NCBI RefSeq assembly: GCF_005780165.1
Contig: NZ_VAUV01000006.1
Span: forward strand, 186,001-250,000
Source of the DNA: Phragmitibacter flavus
GTDB taxonomy: Bacteria; Verrucomicrobiota; Verrucomicrobiia; Verrucomicrobiales; Verrucomicrobiaceae
Direction of reading: 5' to 3'
DNA length: 64,000 nucleotides
Made by a program: the position numbers and the translations under genes. The notes under the pieces were generated by a model. The model worked only from the letters and a program-made list of their open reading frames with translations. It searched no databases and was not told where the DNA came from. This document shows positions 44,534 through 53,461 of this stretch, one piece after another (the first letter of the stretch is position 1; the number at the start of each line of letters is the position of its first letter).

Positions 44534-45847
44534 TCAGGCTGGACTGGCGGGTTGCAGGTATTGGATGCGCAGTTCGCTGAGACGATTTTCTGTCGCCTGT
44601 AGTTCGTGAAGCAGAGGGAAGAGTTTTTCGCGCTGGTCGGCGGGGGCGGATTTGGATTTTTCATTGATGGCAACCACGGCGTTCCAAAGCGCATCAACCG
44701 CAAGATGATGACTGCTTTCGTCCTGAACTGGGGCTCCGGGAGATCGCTGCGGATCAAGATGTTCGAGGATGAAGTCGGAAAGAAAGTGCGGCTGCCAGAG
44801 CCGGTAAACGATCAGTCCAAAACGAAACAGTTCGCGCGATACTCCTTCAAGTCGCGTCTCGCCATGTTGCCGCCAGTAGCGGGCCAGTGCCATGCCGTCG
44901 TCCACGGCGTCGGTGGCTTCGGTGACCCAATCGAGTGCGGTGTCGGGTGGCAGTTGGGTGAGCACCTGGCAAAGGAGATGCCGGGCCTTGAGGCTTGCTT
45001 CGGCGGCGAGTGGCTCGCGGCGTTCGAGATCGGTGGTCAGGGTTAAGACGCGCAGACAGTCGTCGCGAGATTGAAGAGGCTCTTTGCGATGCAGCAGGTT
45101 GGCGCGATTCAGCAACACACCCAACAGCACCCGACGGCATTCTTCGGATCCGGCGGATGGGGTGGTTTCGCAGGCGGTGATCGCCCGGTTGAGGCAGAGA
45201 AGGGCTTCATCGTGATTGCTGGATGCGATCAGCGTGCCGCGATTCATCCAGGCGAGCGCGATGCGTGCGGAGCGCGAGGGATGATCGTCGGGCTGCATCG
45301 ATTCGAGGATGCGCAGGGCCTCATCAAGCGAGCGTTGGATTTCCTGTGTGTGAAGCTGGGTGTTGGCACGGGCGAGGGCGTCGGCACGATTCAACCACGA
45401 TGCCGAAAGTCCCCAAGGAAAAAGGGGCGACGCTTCCATCGGCAGATTGGCGCGCAGTTGGATCGCTTCATCACAGCAGGACACAGCCTCCATCAACGCG
45501 GTCTCGCTGGCTTCCTCCATGCAGGCGATGCCGAGGTTGGTCCAGAAATTGGCTTTGAGGTTGATGGAGTGCGGGTGCGTGGGATCGGGCAGGCATTTGA
45601 TGCCTTCCTGATAAGCTTCTCGGGCAGTCGCCAGGCCGGGTTTCAAGTCACGGGTGAGATTGGCTTTGGTCAGCCATGCGATGGCGATGGGCTCACCGGT
45701 GTGGATGTCGCGTTCGTGGTAGGCGGCAATCGCTTCATCCAACTTCAGCAAGGCTGCCTGCCGGTTGCGCTCATGGAGCAGAGCACGGCATTGTTCCATG
45801 AGTAAGGAAGGGTCCTGGCTGGTGAGTTTGGCGTGCATGTTCATCAC
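44534..45847 (-). CDS. Hypothetical helical-repeat (TPR-like) protein
   Basis: 437 residues, no signal or membrane segment. Repeating helix pairs such as AIAWLTKANLTRDLKPGLATA, NFWTNLGIACMEEASETALM, SASWLNRADALARANTQLHT and ALAWMNRGTLIASSNHDEAL have TPR spacing. Cys-containing and mildly acidic. It is convergent with the PepSY gene, only five bases between stops, and divergent from tonB. Role unknown; a scaffold or regulatory protein would fit. Confidence 0.7.
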   Translation of the reverse strand: MMNMHAKLTSQDPSLLMEQCRALLHERNRQAALLKLDEAIAAYHERDIHTGEPIAIAWLTKANLTRDLKPGLATAREAYQEGIKCLPDPTHPHSINLKANFWTNLGIACMEEASETALMEAVSCCDEAIQLRANLPMEASPLFPWGLSASWLNRADALARANTQLHTQEIQRSLDEALRILESMQPDDHPSRSARIALAWMNRGTLIASSNHDEALLCLNRAITACETTPSAGSEECRRVLLGVLLNRANLLHRKEPLQSRDDCLRVLTLTTDLERREPLAAEASLKARHLLCQVLTQLPPDTALDWVTEATDAVDDGMALARYWRQHGETRLEGVSRELFRFGLIVYRLWQPHFLSDFILEHLDPQRSPGAPVQDESSHHLAVDALWNAVVAINEKSKSAPADQREKLFPLLHELQATENRLSELRIQYLQPASPA

Positions 45848-45989
45848 TGCATAACGCCGTGAGAAAGAATCTCAATAAGTTCTTGCGTGACGTTGATTTG
45901 AGATTCAATTTCCACCCCCAATCATCGGGCAGAACGTGGGCTGGAAGTTCTTCCGGCAAGAGTCCGTTCTCTGTAAGCAATCGCCATCC

Positions 45990-46745
45990 ATGATCCTTCC
46001 GCCAAAGCACATCAACGCGCACCTGCCCTCCATGTGGACGGCAGCCGTTTGCGCCACGATGTTGGGGGTGGGATTGCATGGGGCGACCCAGCCAGTGTTG
46101 CCGGACAGTGACATGCCGCCACTGTTTTTGGAGATCGGCGAAAACGTCGAGTTTGTCGAATTTCAGGCACCGGGCGACCCGGCTCCCGAAGAGATGCTGA
46201 ATGAGCCCGAGGAGGAGATGGAGCTTGAGGAAGTGATCGAAGAGGATGTTGAGATTCCGCCGCTGCCTGAGATCGTGATGCCACTGACGCCGCCGGAGAT
46301 GCCTGACCTTGCGGAGCTTGAGGAAATTCGTCCGCCTGAGCCGCCTAAAATTGCTCCTCAACCTTCGCCAGAGAAACCGAAGACGGAGAGCAAGCCCAAA
46401 CCGAAACCCAAGCCGAGAGTGGTCAATGCGCCCAACAAAACGGGCACCGGCAGCGGTGGTGGTGGCGGATCGGGTCCACCCACGGTATTCAGTGGCGGAG
46501 GCAAGGGTCGCTTCCCTGCTCCGCCTTATCCATCATCCGCACGCAGCGCAGGGGCGCAGGGAACGGTCAGACTTTTGGTGGTGGTGGAAGCCACCGGTGT
46601 GCCCAGTTCGGTGAGCATTCAAAGTTCCAGCGGCTCCAGTCAACTCGATGCCAGCGCGGTCGGAACCATCAGTCGGCGCTGGCGCTGGCCACAAGGGAAT
46701 GTGCGGCGTTACATCGTTCCCATCCGCTATGTTTTGAACCAATAA
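45990..46745 (+). CDS. tonB: TonB-like energy transducer
   Basis: 251 residues from ATG 45990. N-terminal membrane anchor AAVCATMLGVGLHGA, then a long Glu/Pro-rich spacer (MLNEPEEEMELEEVIEEDVE, KPKPKPKPRVV) and a Gly hinge. The C-terminal domain FPAPPYPSSARSAGAQGTVR with VVVEATGVPSSVSIQSSS and RRWRWPQG is TonB-type. Together with ExbB and ExbD it carries proton-motive energy to receptors such as the one at 40232. The spacer is unusually acidic instead of Pro/Lys-rich. Confidence 0.88.
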   Translation: MILPPKHINAHLPSMWTAAVCATMLGVGLHGATQPVLPDSDMPPLFLEIGENVEFVEFQAPGDPAPEEMLNEPEEEMELEEVIEEDVEIPPLPEIVMPLTPPEMPDLAELEEIRPPEPPKIAPQPSPEKPKTESKPKPKPKPRVVNAPNKTGTGSGGGGGSGPPTVFSGGGKGRFPAPPYPSSARSAGAQGTVRLLVVVEATGVPSSVSIQSSSGSSQLDASAVGTISRRWRWPQGNVRRYIVPIRYVLNQ

Positions 46746-46748
46746 ATC

Positions 46749-47387
46749 ATGACAACACCCATTCTGGCTAACTCACTTATTGAAATCTTTCGCGAAGGCG
46801 GCCCGATCATGTGGCCCATCGGTCTCGTGGCGCTTATGGCCATTGCAGTGGTGGTGGAACGGATCTTCTGGTGGACCGCCCTGGCCACCAAACGCCGGCC
46901 CAAAGTGTTGGAAAAAGTCCTGATGGCTCTTGAGAAAGGGGACATCGCCAAGGCGCAGGAAATTTCGGCAAACTCCAGCGATCCCGTGCTGCGGGTGGTG
47001 CATGCGGGATTAAATCACCGGCATGCCAGTCTCACCGGTGCCTTGCAGGCCGCGGCGGGAATTGAGATCAAACAGGCCGGGCGATTTCTGACGGCAATGG
47101 ACACCATCATCACGCTGGGACCCCTGCTTGGATTGCTCGGCACCGTCACCGGCATCATGGGGAGTTTCACCGCGATCGGCGGATCCGAACTTGCCGTGGA
47201 GAAAGTGACCGGCGGCATCGGCGAGGCTTTGATCGCGACCGCCTTTGGACTGGGCATCGCCATCCTGGTGCTGGTCCCTTACAATCTGTTCAATTCGAAA
47301 GTCGCTGCGCTTCAGCATGACATTGAAACGGCGGCCAACAATGTGGAGGTCTTCACCGCCGCGCCTCCGACGCGCGTGCATGTTTGA
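46749..47387 (+). CDS. exbB: MotA/TolQ/ExbB proton channel protein
   Basis: 212 residues. Three membrane helices: IMWPIGLVALMAIAVVVERI, TIITLGPLLGLLGTVTGIMG with the Gly/Thr-rich channel segment, and GEALIATAFGLGIAILVLVP. With ExbD it forms the proton-driven motor for TonB. Starts three bases after tonB. Confidence 0.94.
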   Translation: MTTPILANSLIEIFREGGPIMWPIGLVALMAIAVVVERIFWWTALATKRRPKVLEKVLMALEKGDIAKAQEISANSSDPVLRVVHAGLNHRHASLTGALQAAAGIEIKQAGRFLTAMDTIITLGPLLGLLGTVTGIMGSFTAIGGSELAVEKVTGGIGEALIATAFGLGIAILVLVPYNLFNSKVAALQHDIETAANNVEVFTAAPPTRVHV

Positions 47388-47411
47388 GTAAGCCGATCCA
47401 TCCACACGCGC

Positions 47412-47828
47412 ATGAAAATTGTTTCCCCGATTGCCCAGCACAAGGCACGCATTGAGGTCATTCCATTGATCGACATCATGTTTTTCCTTTTGGCGAGCTT
47501 CATGATGGTGAGTCTGACCATGACCAAACAACGCACCATTGAGGTCAATCTTCCTGGTGCCGCCACCTCCCAGTCGAACCTCAAGCCGGACAGCATCACC
47601 CTTGCCGTCGATGCGCGTGGCGGGGTGTTTTTGGAAAAAGAAAACATCACTTTGGAGCAGCTGGATGTCATGCTGAAGGAGAAGCTCGCCGTTAACAAGG
47701 ACCTGCCCGTGTATATCTCCGGCGATGCCGAAACTCCACATGGTGCCATGGTGGCGGTGCTGGACTACGTCCGACGTTGTGGCGTGACCAAGGTCGCTTT
47801 CAATGTGAAGCCACTGGAAAAACTCTGA
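47412..47828 (+). CDS. exbD: ExbD/TolR biopolymer transport protein
   Basis: 138 residues. One N-terminal helix carries the proton-site Asp in IEVIPLIDIMFFLLASFMMV, followed by the periplasmic domain ITLAVDARGGVFLEKENIT and VYISGDAETPHGAMVAVLDY. Partner of ExbB; 24 bases after it. The trio tonB-exbB-exbD is one operon. Confidence 0.95.
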   Translation: MKIVSPIAQHKARIEVIPLIDIMFFLLASFMMVSLTMTKQRTIEVNLPGAATSQSNLKPDSITLAVDARGGVFLEKENITLEQLDVMLKEKLAVNKDLPVYISGDAETPHGAMVAVLDYVRRCGVTKVAFNVKPLEKL

Positions 47829-47855
47829 GCTTCATTTCTCAAATTCCGACTGCTC

Positions 47856-48374
47856 ATGCGCCCTGTCTCCTCCCTGGTTCTCACGTTTCTATTGATCGCC
47901 CTTTGCGGATTGTGCGGGGTGCAATGGTGGCGGGAGAACGAGTTGCGCCGCATTGCCGAAAAACAGCGGGATGACTTGGTCCGTCACGAAGCCGTGCAGA
48001 TGGAGCAGGACGCCCGGATCAAGTCCGCTGATGCGGAGATTTTGCGACTCACCGGAAGCATTGCTGACTTGAGAACCAACTCCGTCAGCAAACTCGAATT
48101 TGACGAACTCAAGACTGCTGCTGAAGGTCATGTCGCCACCATCAACCGGCAGAACGAGATCATCGTTCAGCAAAACGAAAGCATCACCAAGCAGAACGAG
48201 GCTTTGGAAAAGTTCAACGCCGCGATGCTTCAGGCCAACGAAACCATCAAAACGCTGACCACCCAGCGTGACGACCTCGCCAAGCGCATCAACGAGGTGA
48301 CCGAGCAATACAACAAGCTCGCGAATCCAGGAGCGGCGGCAGCTCCAGCTCCAGCTCCACCTGCGGGCAATTGA
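47856..48374 (+). CDS. Membrane-anchored coiled-coil protein
   Basis: 172 residues. N-terminal anchor SSLVLTFLLIALCGLCGVQW, then a continuous coiled coil (about 28-150) rich in Glu/Asn/Gln, with a repeated QN-containing segment (INRQNEIIVQQNESITKQNE), and a Pro/Ala-rich tail. It follows exbD by 27 bases, so it probably belongs to the operon; perhaps it spans the periplasm next to the TonB complex. No family recognised. Confidence 0.7.
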   Translation: MRPVSSLVLTFLLIALCGLCGVQWWRENELRRIAEKQRDDLVRHEAVQMEQDARIKSADAEILRLTGSIADLRTNSVSKLEFDELKTAAEGHVATINRQNEIIVQQNESITKQNEALEKFNAAMLQANETIKTLTTQRDDLAKRINEVTEQYNKLANPGAAAAPAPAPPAGN

Positions 48375-49082
48375 ATTAGAGAGCGAATTCCCGCGTGGCC
48401 AAGCTTGGAGCAAGCCGCCTGTTCTGATAGGGGCGAATCGAGCGGTTGGTGTGCTCCCGAAAATTTGATGGTATCACGAATTCCGGCGGTCATTTGGTGA
48501 GTTAGTCAAACTCCGCAATGTTCACCCATCAAGGCGGGTGGCTCCAAACTTACACACCCGGTTTGCCACTCGGACGCCTCACGGTTTGCCCCCTCGTGCT
48601 CCTCGACGAGTGCCTTCTTCATCACCTCCCAACAGGGAAAGTCGAAAGTCGCCCACCAGATTCGTCAGTGGCTGATTTCACCTTTCATGGCCTTCGCACG
48701 CTGATGCCGTCGGTGCTCCGCTCCTTCAGCGATGCTGTCTCAAGCAATCCCATCGCGAATGCCCCAATTGCTTTGCGAGATCGTTTTTACTACTACATCC
48801 GGTGCAGTTCATAATGCCCGCAGCAGCGAGAGGCCCCATATCTGACCCTTATGTCGCGTGATTTGGTTCTGGGCGAGGCCTATCAGTCGACCAACTCTTA
48901 TCGATCAATTTAAATTCAGACAACCCAGACAATTAGGTATCCCCATGACAAAAAATGCGGAGCTTTAAATCTTGCGTTTTTTAACCATGCATTATTGTAA
49001 TAGACGTTTACTGCCGCAATTCACGGCATCCGATCATTCACATCACAAGATGTGCACACCTCAATGCATTAAATTTATGCTT
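48375..49082. other. Gene-poor stretch with no secure coding region
   Basis: About 700 bases. A 98-codon frame at 48518-48814 contains FTFHGLRTLMPSVL, faintly like the HxLR box of tyrosine recombinases, but nothing around it supports an integrase. From 48850 to the next gene the sequence is AT-richer and probably carries the promoter of the PEP-CTERM gene. Confidence 0.4.
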
Positions 49083-49826
49083 ATGAAAAATATATTATTG
49101 ATCGTTATTGTTCTCTCCTTCGGCGTCTCGGGTGTTTCCATGGGGCAAACCCAAATCTACACCAATAGAATCGAAGGATTCACTGCCGCACAAGTGGATG
49201 CGGGGCTTCCTGCGAACCATGCGTTTGATCCAACGACAATTGCCTCTGCAATTGTCGATCCGACTTATTCGGTGAGCAATGGCCCAGCGTCACCTCATGG
49301 CGGGAATGCTTACTTTGGTTCCGTGGTAGGAGCTGGAGGAGTTGGGGATTATACCGTGGACTTTGCTGACTTCGTTGACATCAACGGAGCGCCGGTCTCC
49401 TTTTTGGATCAAGAAAGCTATGTGGTGACGATCTTCTATAAACCTTCCATCGTCAGCGACAATCTGGGCAATTCCTGGAGTTACATCCCCGACTCTAATA
49501 TCGATTATTACATCTTTGATGGCGCTCCAGTATCTATAGGCAACACAGTGGCCAGCTTTTCCCCCAACACTTGGACCGCGATCGACTTCTCATTCGTGTT
49601 TGATGCCGCTACGATGGGCAACAGCCCGTATCTTTGGGTGACTCCCCTTTACGTTCTGACCCCATTGCAGGGTTCTGCTGCCTTGGCGCAGTCGAATTTC
49701 AATTACAACGGAGCCATTGACATCGGAGCCCCTGTTGCCGCCGTTCCCGAGCCGTCGGGTGCCATCCTCATTGGTGTCGCTGGTTTATTGGGCATCCTTC
49801 AACGCCGTCGTTCGGTGCGCGCCTGA
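49083..49826 (+). CDS. PEP-CTERM sorted extracellular protein
   Basis: 247 residues from ATG 49083 (ATG 49077 is equally close). Signal peptide NILLIVIVLSFGVSGVSMG. The body is Asn/Gly/Tyr-rich with repeated beta strands; the end is AVPEPSGAIL, a hydrophobic stretch and LQRRRSVRA. Export followed by exosortase-type sorting is expected. Base composition is AT-richer than in the two PEP-CTERM genes at 13-15 kb, so it may have a separate history. Function unknown. Confidence 0.8.
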   Translation: MKNILLIVIVLSFGVSGVSMGQTQIYTNRIEGFTAAQVDAGLPANHAFDPTTIASAIVDPTYSVSNGPASPHGGNAYFGSVVGAGGVGDYTVDFADFVDINGAPVSFLDQESYVVTIFYKPSIVSDNLGNSWSYIPDSNIDYYIFDGAPVSIGNTVASFSPNTWTAIDFSFVFDAATMGNSPYLWVTPLYVLTPLQGSAALAQSNFNYNGAIDIGAPVAAVPEPSGAILIGVAGLLGILQRRRSVRA

Positions 49827-49982
49827 CACTCCGATCACCATTGGGGCGGCAGGCATGTGTCGCACATGGGTCAGCTTTGACCACCTCGGACGTTCGTCTG
49901 AGCTCATCCGTTCGAGTTCTGCCTGCTTAAAAATTCACTGCCTGAGTCCGAAAAAGGTGAGGCGAGCGATCCCCACATTTTG

Positions 49983-51431
49983 TTAACCACTGACGGCGAG
50001 CTTCTCCAAATCGGCGCGCGTGGTTTCGTAGGTGGTTTCAAATGTCAGGGCGGCAGGATCGACGGGAAGGTTGTGCACGCGGCAGAATTCTTCATACAAA
50101 GCGGGCCACCAGTTTTCGTGCTGGGTGAGGCCCTGCGCTTTCCACTCGTTCCAGCCGATGAGGACTTTGCTCCAGCAGGCGCTGCCAAATTCGATGGCCC
50201 CCTTTTGATTGCCGAAGGCGCTGACATACCAATTTTTGCCGATGTGGGCGTGCAGGACCTCATCGGCCCAATCATGATCCTGGAAAAGTTGGGCAAGAGG
50301 GTCGCCGGACTCACTTCCGACCTCCCATTCAAAACGTTTGCCCGTTTTGGTCATGAGTCCCTGTTCGATGAAATACAGGACAGCGTGGCGTTCCCAAGGT
50401 TGCAGCTGGGTGTTGAGTCCGAGTGCCCAGGTGAAATTGACGCGCAAGAATTTCCGCCAGTCGATGCCGTTGTTGATAAATCCGACTTCGCCCATCATGG
50501 CATGGCGGGCCTCGTCCCAAAGCTGGCGGGTCATGTCGCGATAATAGGCCCACGGTTTGTCGGGCGTTTCGGTAAGGATGCTGGCCATCATTTCCGGCAC
50601 GTCGATCTCGCGCAGCCTTTTGTAATACATCATGAGTGTCTTGTCGCGCGGGCGGAAGGCGGGATCGTAAAGGAATTCTTCGGCATGGACGCCCATGTTA
50701 TAGGGGTCGAGAAAACGCTCGTCGCGTTGGGGGATGTTGTTGTAGACAAACGGGGTTGCGCTGTGGATGGGGACGAGTTCGCCAGTGGTCTCGGCGGGAA
50801 GCGATCCATCAAGATCACCGGCGGCGGCGAGGAGTTTTTTGAGCAGGGTTTCCCAGGACTGCGTGATCGATTGATGCGTGGCCTCGGCGATGCAGGGGAC
50901 GGCTTGGGCACCGTAATCGATCATTTCGCGAATTTCGAGATCAGCGAAACGCAGGATGCGGACGGTGGGATGATCGGCAAGAGGATTGGTTTCGGAGAGG
51001 TGATTTTGGATGCCGCGCTGCAGAGCGGGGAGGGCGTGCAGGTAGATGCCGGTGAGCAGTTCCACCGTGGTCGGAGCGTTTTGAATTTCGTCGAAGAACA
51101 CACGCAGGGATTCATCGGGGATTTTGTCGAGTCCGAGCGGGGGCGTGCGCATTTCGGCGACGCGTTCGCGCAGCGCGGTGGCGTGTTCGGCGCAATAATG
51201 GGCATGCAGGCTGTAAGCCATTTTGATTTCATAGACTGGCTCGGCGGTGAGTCGCGCCTCAAAAATCTGCATGAGCCGCTTGAGGGCGAAGTGGTAGCGT
51301 TTGAGTCGACCGACGTTGGCCTCAACGCTGATCCCGGGTCTGGCGGCGTCGGCAAAGGAGGCGATGCCGGCAAGGGGAGGAAGACCGGCGTAGGACTGGT
51401 AGTTGGGGAGTGGGACGGCGGGCGCGTTCAT
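49983..51431 (-). CDS. Ferritin-like di-iron protein of unknown function
   Basis: 482 residues from ATG 51431; the frame continues to 51515 without support. The C-terminal half has the spacing of a four-helix di-iron bundle: Glu279 in VPEMMA, then DEARHAMMGE (Glu307-x-x-His310), Glu357 region in FIEQGLM, and ADEVLHAHIGKNW (Glu391-x-x-His394). The N-terminal half has EPVYEIKMAYSLHAHYCAEH, another helix rich in His/Glu. Two E-x-x-H pairs 84 residues apart match ferritin-like oxidases. It is larger than ferritins; an oxygenase or oxidase is plausible. No partner gene nearby. Confidence 0.65.
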   Translation of the reverse strand: MNAPAVPLPNYQSYAGLPPLAGIASFADAARPGISVEANVGRLKRYHFALKRLMQIFEARLTAEPVYEIKMAYSLHAHYCAEHATALRERVAEMRTPPLGLDKIPDESLRVFFDEIQNAPTTVELLTGIYLHALPALQRGIQNHLSETNPLADHPTVRILRFADLEIREMIDYGAQAVPCIAEATHQSITQSWETLLKKLLAAAGDLDGSLPAETTGELVPIHSATPFVYNNIPQRDERFLDPYNMGVHAEEFLYDPAFRPRDKTLMMYYKRLREIDVPEMMASILTETPDKPWAYYRDMTRQLWDEARHAMMGEVGFINNGIDWRKFLRVNFTWALGLNTQLQPWERHAVLYFIEQGLMTKTGKRFEWEVGSESGDPLAQLFQDHDWADEVLHAHIGKNWYVSAFGNQKGAIEFGSACWSKVLIGWNEWKAQGLTQHENWWPALYEEFCRVHNLPVDPAALTFETTYETTRADLEKLAVSG

Positions 51432-52099
51432 GATTGAAGCAGATGATACCAAAGCGTGAGTGGATGGGGAAGTGCGGCGCGAAAGATGCGTGGAATGATA
51501 AAATTTCATCCTCACCGCTCCTTTCTGTCAAGCTGACTGGCTTCGAACGCGGCATTTTCGCCGGATTGATGACAACCCATGGACGCAGGATCTGGCAAAC
51601 GACCGGTGTCGCGATGCCACTCAAATTGAACAACGCCCTTCCCATTGTATCTAAATTTATACAGAAATGACAAAAACATTGTCTAATTATGGTAATTCAA
51701 TAAATTCAAAGATCGATGACGCCGTTTTCCCCTCATGAATCTGAAGTCGCTTCCACCGACTGTTCCGGCCTTTTTGGGTCAAGACCGCATGGAGTTGAGA
51801 TGATTGGTATGGAGGGCGGGTTGCGCGAGGCACGGATTGATCCCCGTCTTGCACGCGCGAGTGTCGCCGAGTTGAACGCGGCCCTTGAACAGGCATTCCG
51901 CCAAGAAGAGGAAAACGTGTCTGGAATTTTTGGCAGGCCATCACGCGGAGGCCTTTCTCCGTAATAAAGGCTCAGAGCCAGACAGGGGGAGAGCAACTCC
52001 TCATTCGCGGCTCGTGCACCACTCCATCGTTCCACCACTCCACCGTCCGCCGAAACAAGGACATCTCTCCAGTCCTCGACAAACGCATCTCACGGGGCC
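51432..52099. other. Intergenic stretch with a weak small reading frame
   Basis: 668 bases. The middle (51640-51720) is AT-rich and could hold a promoter. An 82-codon frame at 51716-51964 (internal ATG at 51800) encodes LARASVAELNAALEQAFRQE and could be a small real protein or a fragment; no homology is recognised and the part after 51970 has no frame. Confidence 0.35.
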
Positions 52100-52783
52100 A
52101 TGGAATCCCCGCCGATGAATCCGCCCGTTGTTTCCGAACGATCACTGCTTTGCCAGAGCCACCGCGAGGAAATGGCCAGCATGCTCACGCACGCGCTGGG
52201 CGTCGTGCTGAGTGTAGTCGCGCTCATCGGCATGCTCATTACCTCCGGTGGCGACTTCCTAAAATCGATCTCCGCAGCCGTTTTCGGCGGCTCGCTCATC
52301 CTCCTCTACGGTTTCTCCACGCTCTACCATCTCTACACCGACGCGAGAAGAAAGCAGCTCTTCCAGACGCTCGATCATGTCTGCATTTACCTGCTCATCG
52401 CCGCTACCTACACGCCCATCTCGATCATTACCCTGCGCGGGCCGTGGGGCTGGACACTGTTCAGCCTCGTCTGGACCATGGCCATCGTCGGGTTGGTCAT
52501 CAAAACCAAAAACGTTCTGCCCGGCAGGAAGAAAAACCACTGGCTCTCCACCGTCCTCTACCTCGCCATGGGATGGCTGGCCCTCATCGCCATCGGTCCG
52601 GTGGTCCGTGCAATGCCCCCTGCCGGCCTAGCCTGGCTGGTCGGCGGCGGCCTCAGCTACACCTTTGGCGTGATCTTCTACTCCTGGCGATCGCTGCCCT
52701 ACCATCACGCCATCTGGCATCTTTTCGTCCTCGGCGGCAGCGCCTGCCACGTCATCGCCATCTGGCTTTATGTTCTCCGCTGA
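52100..52783 (+). CDS. Hemolysin III family membrane protein (PAQR/YqfA-like)
   Basis: 227 residues with seven membrane segments. Family hallmarks: EEMASMLTHALGVVLSVVAL with the first His, LILLYGFSTLYHLYTDARRK, LFQTLDHVCIYLLIAATYTP and YHHAIWHLFVLGGSACHVIA, which supply the His/Asp/Ser residues thought to bind a metal. Despite the name most members are not toxins; YqfA-type proteins may act as hydrolases or lipid homeostasis factors. Confidence 0.92.
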   Translation: MESPPMNPPVVSERSLLCQSHREEMASMLTHALGVVLSVVALIGMLITSGGDFLKSISAAVFGGSLILLYGFSTLYHLYTDARRKQLFQTLDHVCIYLLIAATYTPISIITLRGPWGWTLFSLVWTMAIVGLVIKTKNVLPGRKKNHWLSTVLYLAMGWLALIAIGPVVRAMPPAGLAWLVGGGLSYTFGVIFYSWRSLPYHHAIWHLFVLGGSACHVIAIWLYVLR

Positions 52784-52834
52784 ACTGAACCGAGCCGATA
52801 ACAGAAAAGTGCATGGATGAGTCCGGCACCGCCT

Positions 52835-53461
52835 TTACGAATCCGCATACAAATTCACAAAAGCCCCATCGACCCCCAATCTTTTGACGCTGTCCCTGCT
52901 GCGGAACTCCCACACACAGCTCGCCATCACCGAATACCCACGACGCTGCAGCGCCTTGACATGGCAGTTCAAAAGCACGCTGTGATGGATCAGGCAATAC
53001 TGCCACGGCTTGAGCTTAGGCTCCCACATCGCTGAAATCGCAGACATCAATCCGAAGCGAGCGAGTTGCGCATTCGGCGAAATCTCATGCAACCTCCGCA
53101 ACACCGCATCCCCATGCGACGCAAAGATCACTCTTTCCAAAGGCACCTGCGGCAAGATCACTTTCAGCAAACGTTCCAAATCCTCTCTCTCATAACTCCC
53201 CTTCAAATGGGCCATCAGCCCCATCTCTTCGCCCATTTCAGCGAGGCAAGATTCCAAATCACTCCCCCTGCCCCATCCGTGCACACAACAAAATCCATCT
53301 GTCGGTGATTTCTTGACCACATCCAGTTCCACAAAATCCACCCGATATCGGGCCGCAAGCCGCACCCCCTCAGGAGCATTCTGCATCCCCCGACTCATTC
53401 CCCCACGATGTGCAATGATCTTCAATTCGATTTCAATTCCAATTCCAAAGTTATCACTCAA
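52835..53461 (-). CDS. Glycerophosphodiester phosphodiesterase family protein
   Basis: About 208 residues from a TTG at 53461, directly after the AraC-type gene's stop; another TTG at 53425 is nearer to the homology. No ATG or GTG is available before the catalytic start. KIIAHRGG, APEGVRLA and VDFVELDVVKKS supply the HRG, E(N/G) and ELD motifs, and FCCVHGWGRG the catalytic His. GDPD enzymes release sn-glycerol 3-phosphate from deacylated phospholipids. The C-terminus ends GAFVNLYADS rather than the usual (D/N)xP form, so activity is less sure. Confidence 0.7.
   Translation of the reverse strand: MSDNFGIGIEIELKIIAHRGGMSRGMQNAPEGVRLAARYRVDFVELDVVKKSPTDGFCCVHGWGRGSDLESCLAEMGEEMGLMAHLKGSYEREDLERLLKVILPQVPLERVIFASHGDAVLRRLHEISPNAQLARFGLMSAISAMWEPKLKPWQYCLIHHSVLLNCHVKALQRRGYSVMASCVWEFRSRDSVKRLGVDGAFVNLYADS

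Noticed and set aside
48518-48814. Tyrosine recombinase fragment suggested by FTFHGLR
   Set aside because: Only one short motif matches; the catalytic Arg and Tyr boxes around it are missing and no full-length frame exists.
52150-52788. 212-codon Arg/His-rich frame overlapping the hemolysin-III gene
   Set aside because: Out-of-frame shadow; the other frame has seven membrane helices and all family motifs.
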